Of a DNA stretch of 6,570 nt, positions 6,247 through 6,570 are shown piece after piece (position 1 is the stretch's first letter; the number at the start of each line of letters is the position of its first letter). The notes beneath the pieces were generated by a model, which had not been told where the DNA came from, ran no database searches, and saw only the letters and a list, made by a program, of their open reading frames with translations. This DNA comes from an uncultured Amaricoccus sp. (GTDB taxonomy: Bacteria; Pseudomonadota; Alphaproteobacteria; Rhodobacterales; Rhodobacteraceae). The DNA is taken from contig NZ_CALLYO010000316.1 of the NCBI RefSeq assembly GCF_937858865.1, positions 1-6,570 on the forward strand, in the 5' to 3' direction. Made by a program: the position numbers and the translations under genes.

Positions 6247-6570
6247 TCAGTAGCTGTAGTCGGCGTAGATCCGCGAGAGATCGCCGCCCCAGTCGCCGGC
6301 GTAGCGGGCGAGCAGCTCGTCCGAAGCGGTCATGCCGGAGGCGACGATCTCCTTCAGCGCGTTGAGGAAATGCGTCTCGTCGCCGATCATCCCGCCCGCC
6401 CCCGGCCGCGCCCGCGCCGCGAGCCCGGCCTCGGCGATGGCGAGGACCTCGCCGGCCAGGTCGCGCATCGGCCGCCCGCGGATCTCGGCGCGGAGCCCGA
6501 GCCGCCCCGCGTCCCGGCGCAGCCGGTCGCGCTCCTCCGCCGTCCAGTCGCGGCAGAGATCCCAGGCCGC
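6247..6570 (-). CDS. gshA: Glutamate-cysteine ligase, plant/alphaproteobacterial type, C-terminal 108 residues
   Basis: Glutamate-cysteine ligase joins glutamate and cysteine with ATP to make gamma-glutamylcysteine, the first and rate-limiting step of glutathione synthesis, in the cytoplasm. Only the C-terminus is in the window. The frame is open from base 6570 (AAWDLCRDWTAEERDRLRRD) through MRDLAGEVLAIAEAGLAARA to the end DLSRIYADYSY and a TGA stop. The blocks WDL..DWT.EER, the RGRPMRDLA segment, DETHFLNALKEIV, DELLARY and the SRIYADYSY terminus match, as I remember them, the class-2 (plant-like) enzymes of alphaproteobacteria, which are about 450 residues long. About three-quarters of the gene lies beyond the right edge, so the ATP-grasp-like catalytic residues cannot be checked. 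It converges on the glycosyltransferase gene with a 50-base gap. Confidence 0.9.
   Translation of the reverse strand, partial: AAWDLCRDWTAEERDRLRRDAGRLGLRAEIRGRPMRDLAGEVLAIAEAGLAARARPGAGGMIGDETHFLNALKEIVASGMTASDELLARYAGDWGGDLSRIYADYSY

Overview
The window is a very GC-rich stretch (about three-quarters G+C by eye) from what looks like an alphaproteobacterium, most likely of the Rhodobacterales/Rhodobacteraceae. The basis is gene content and order: htpX, rsmB, a heparinase II/III-like gene and purH in a row, a DUF1674 (SDHAF4-type) gene nearby, and a plant-type glutamate-cysteine ligase. The genus cannot be fixed from the sequence alone. Coding density is high and almost every base belongs to a gene. 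I see no RNA gene, mobile element, CRISPR array or phage signal.

Layout. Minus strand, read from about 5.1 kb down to 1: htpX (membrane zinc protease, 5111-4173), then rsmB (16S rRNA m5C967 methyltransferase, 4167-2857) only 5 bases downstream, then after a 63-base gap a heparinase II/III-like gene (2793-1075), then after 42 bases purH (starts at 1032 and runs off the left edge). Plus strand, divergent from htpX across a 71-base gap: a 62-residue DUF1674/SDHAF4-like gene (5183-5371) followed 18 bases later by a GT-A type glycosyltransferase (5390-6196). Convergent with these, on the minus strand at the right edge, is the C-terminal quarter of a glutamate-cysteine ligase (6570-6247).

How the genes relate. 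Most are housekeeping functions: membrane protein quality control (HtpX), ribosome maturation (RsmB), purine synthesis (PurH), complex II assembly (SDHAF4-like) and glutathione synthesis. htpX and rsmB are probably co-transcribed and translationally coupled. The heparinase-like gene has an AT-richer leader containing a promoter-like sequence, so heparinase-purH may also be a sub-operon. The two least understood genes are the heparinase-like protein, which has no visible signal peptide and has Gln where I expect a family His, and the glycosyltransferase, whose acceptor is unknown. I did not find a convincing new multi-gene system. The points most worth a second look are the heparinase-like protein and the divergent promoter region between htpX and the SDHAF4-like gene.
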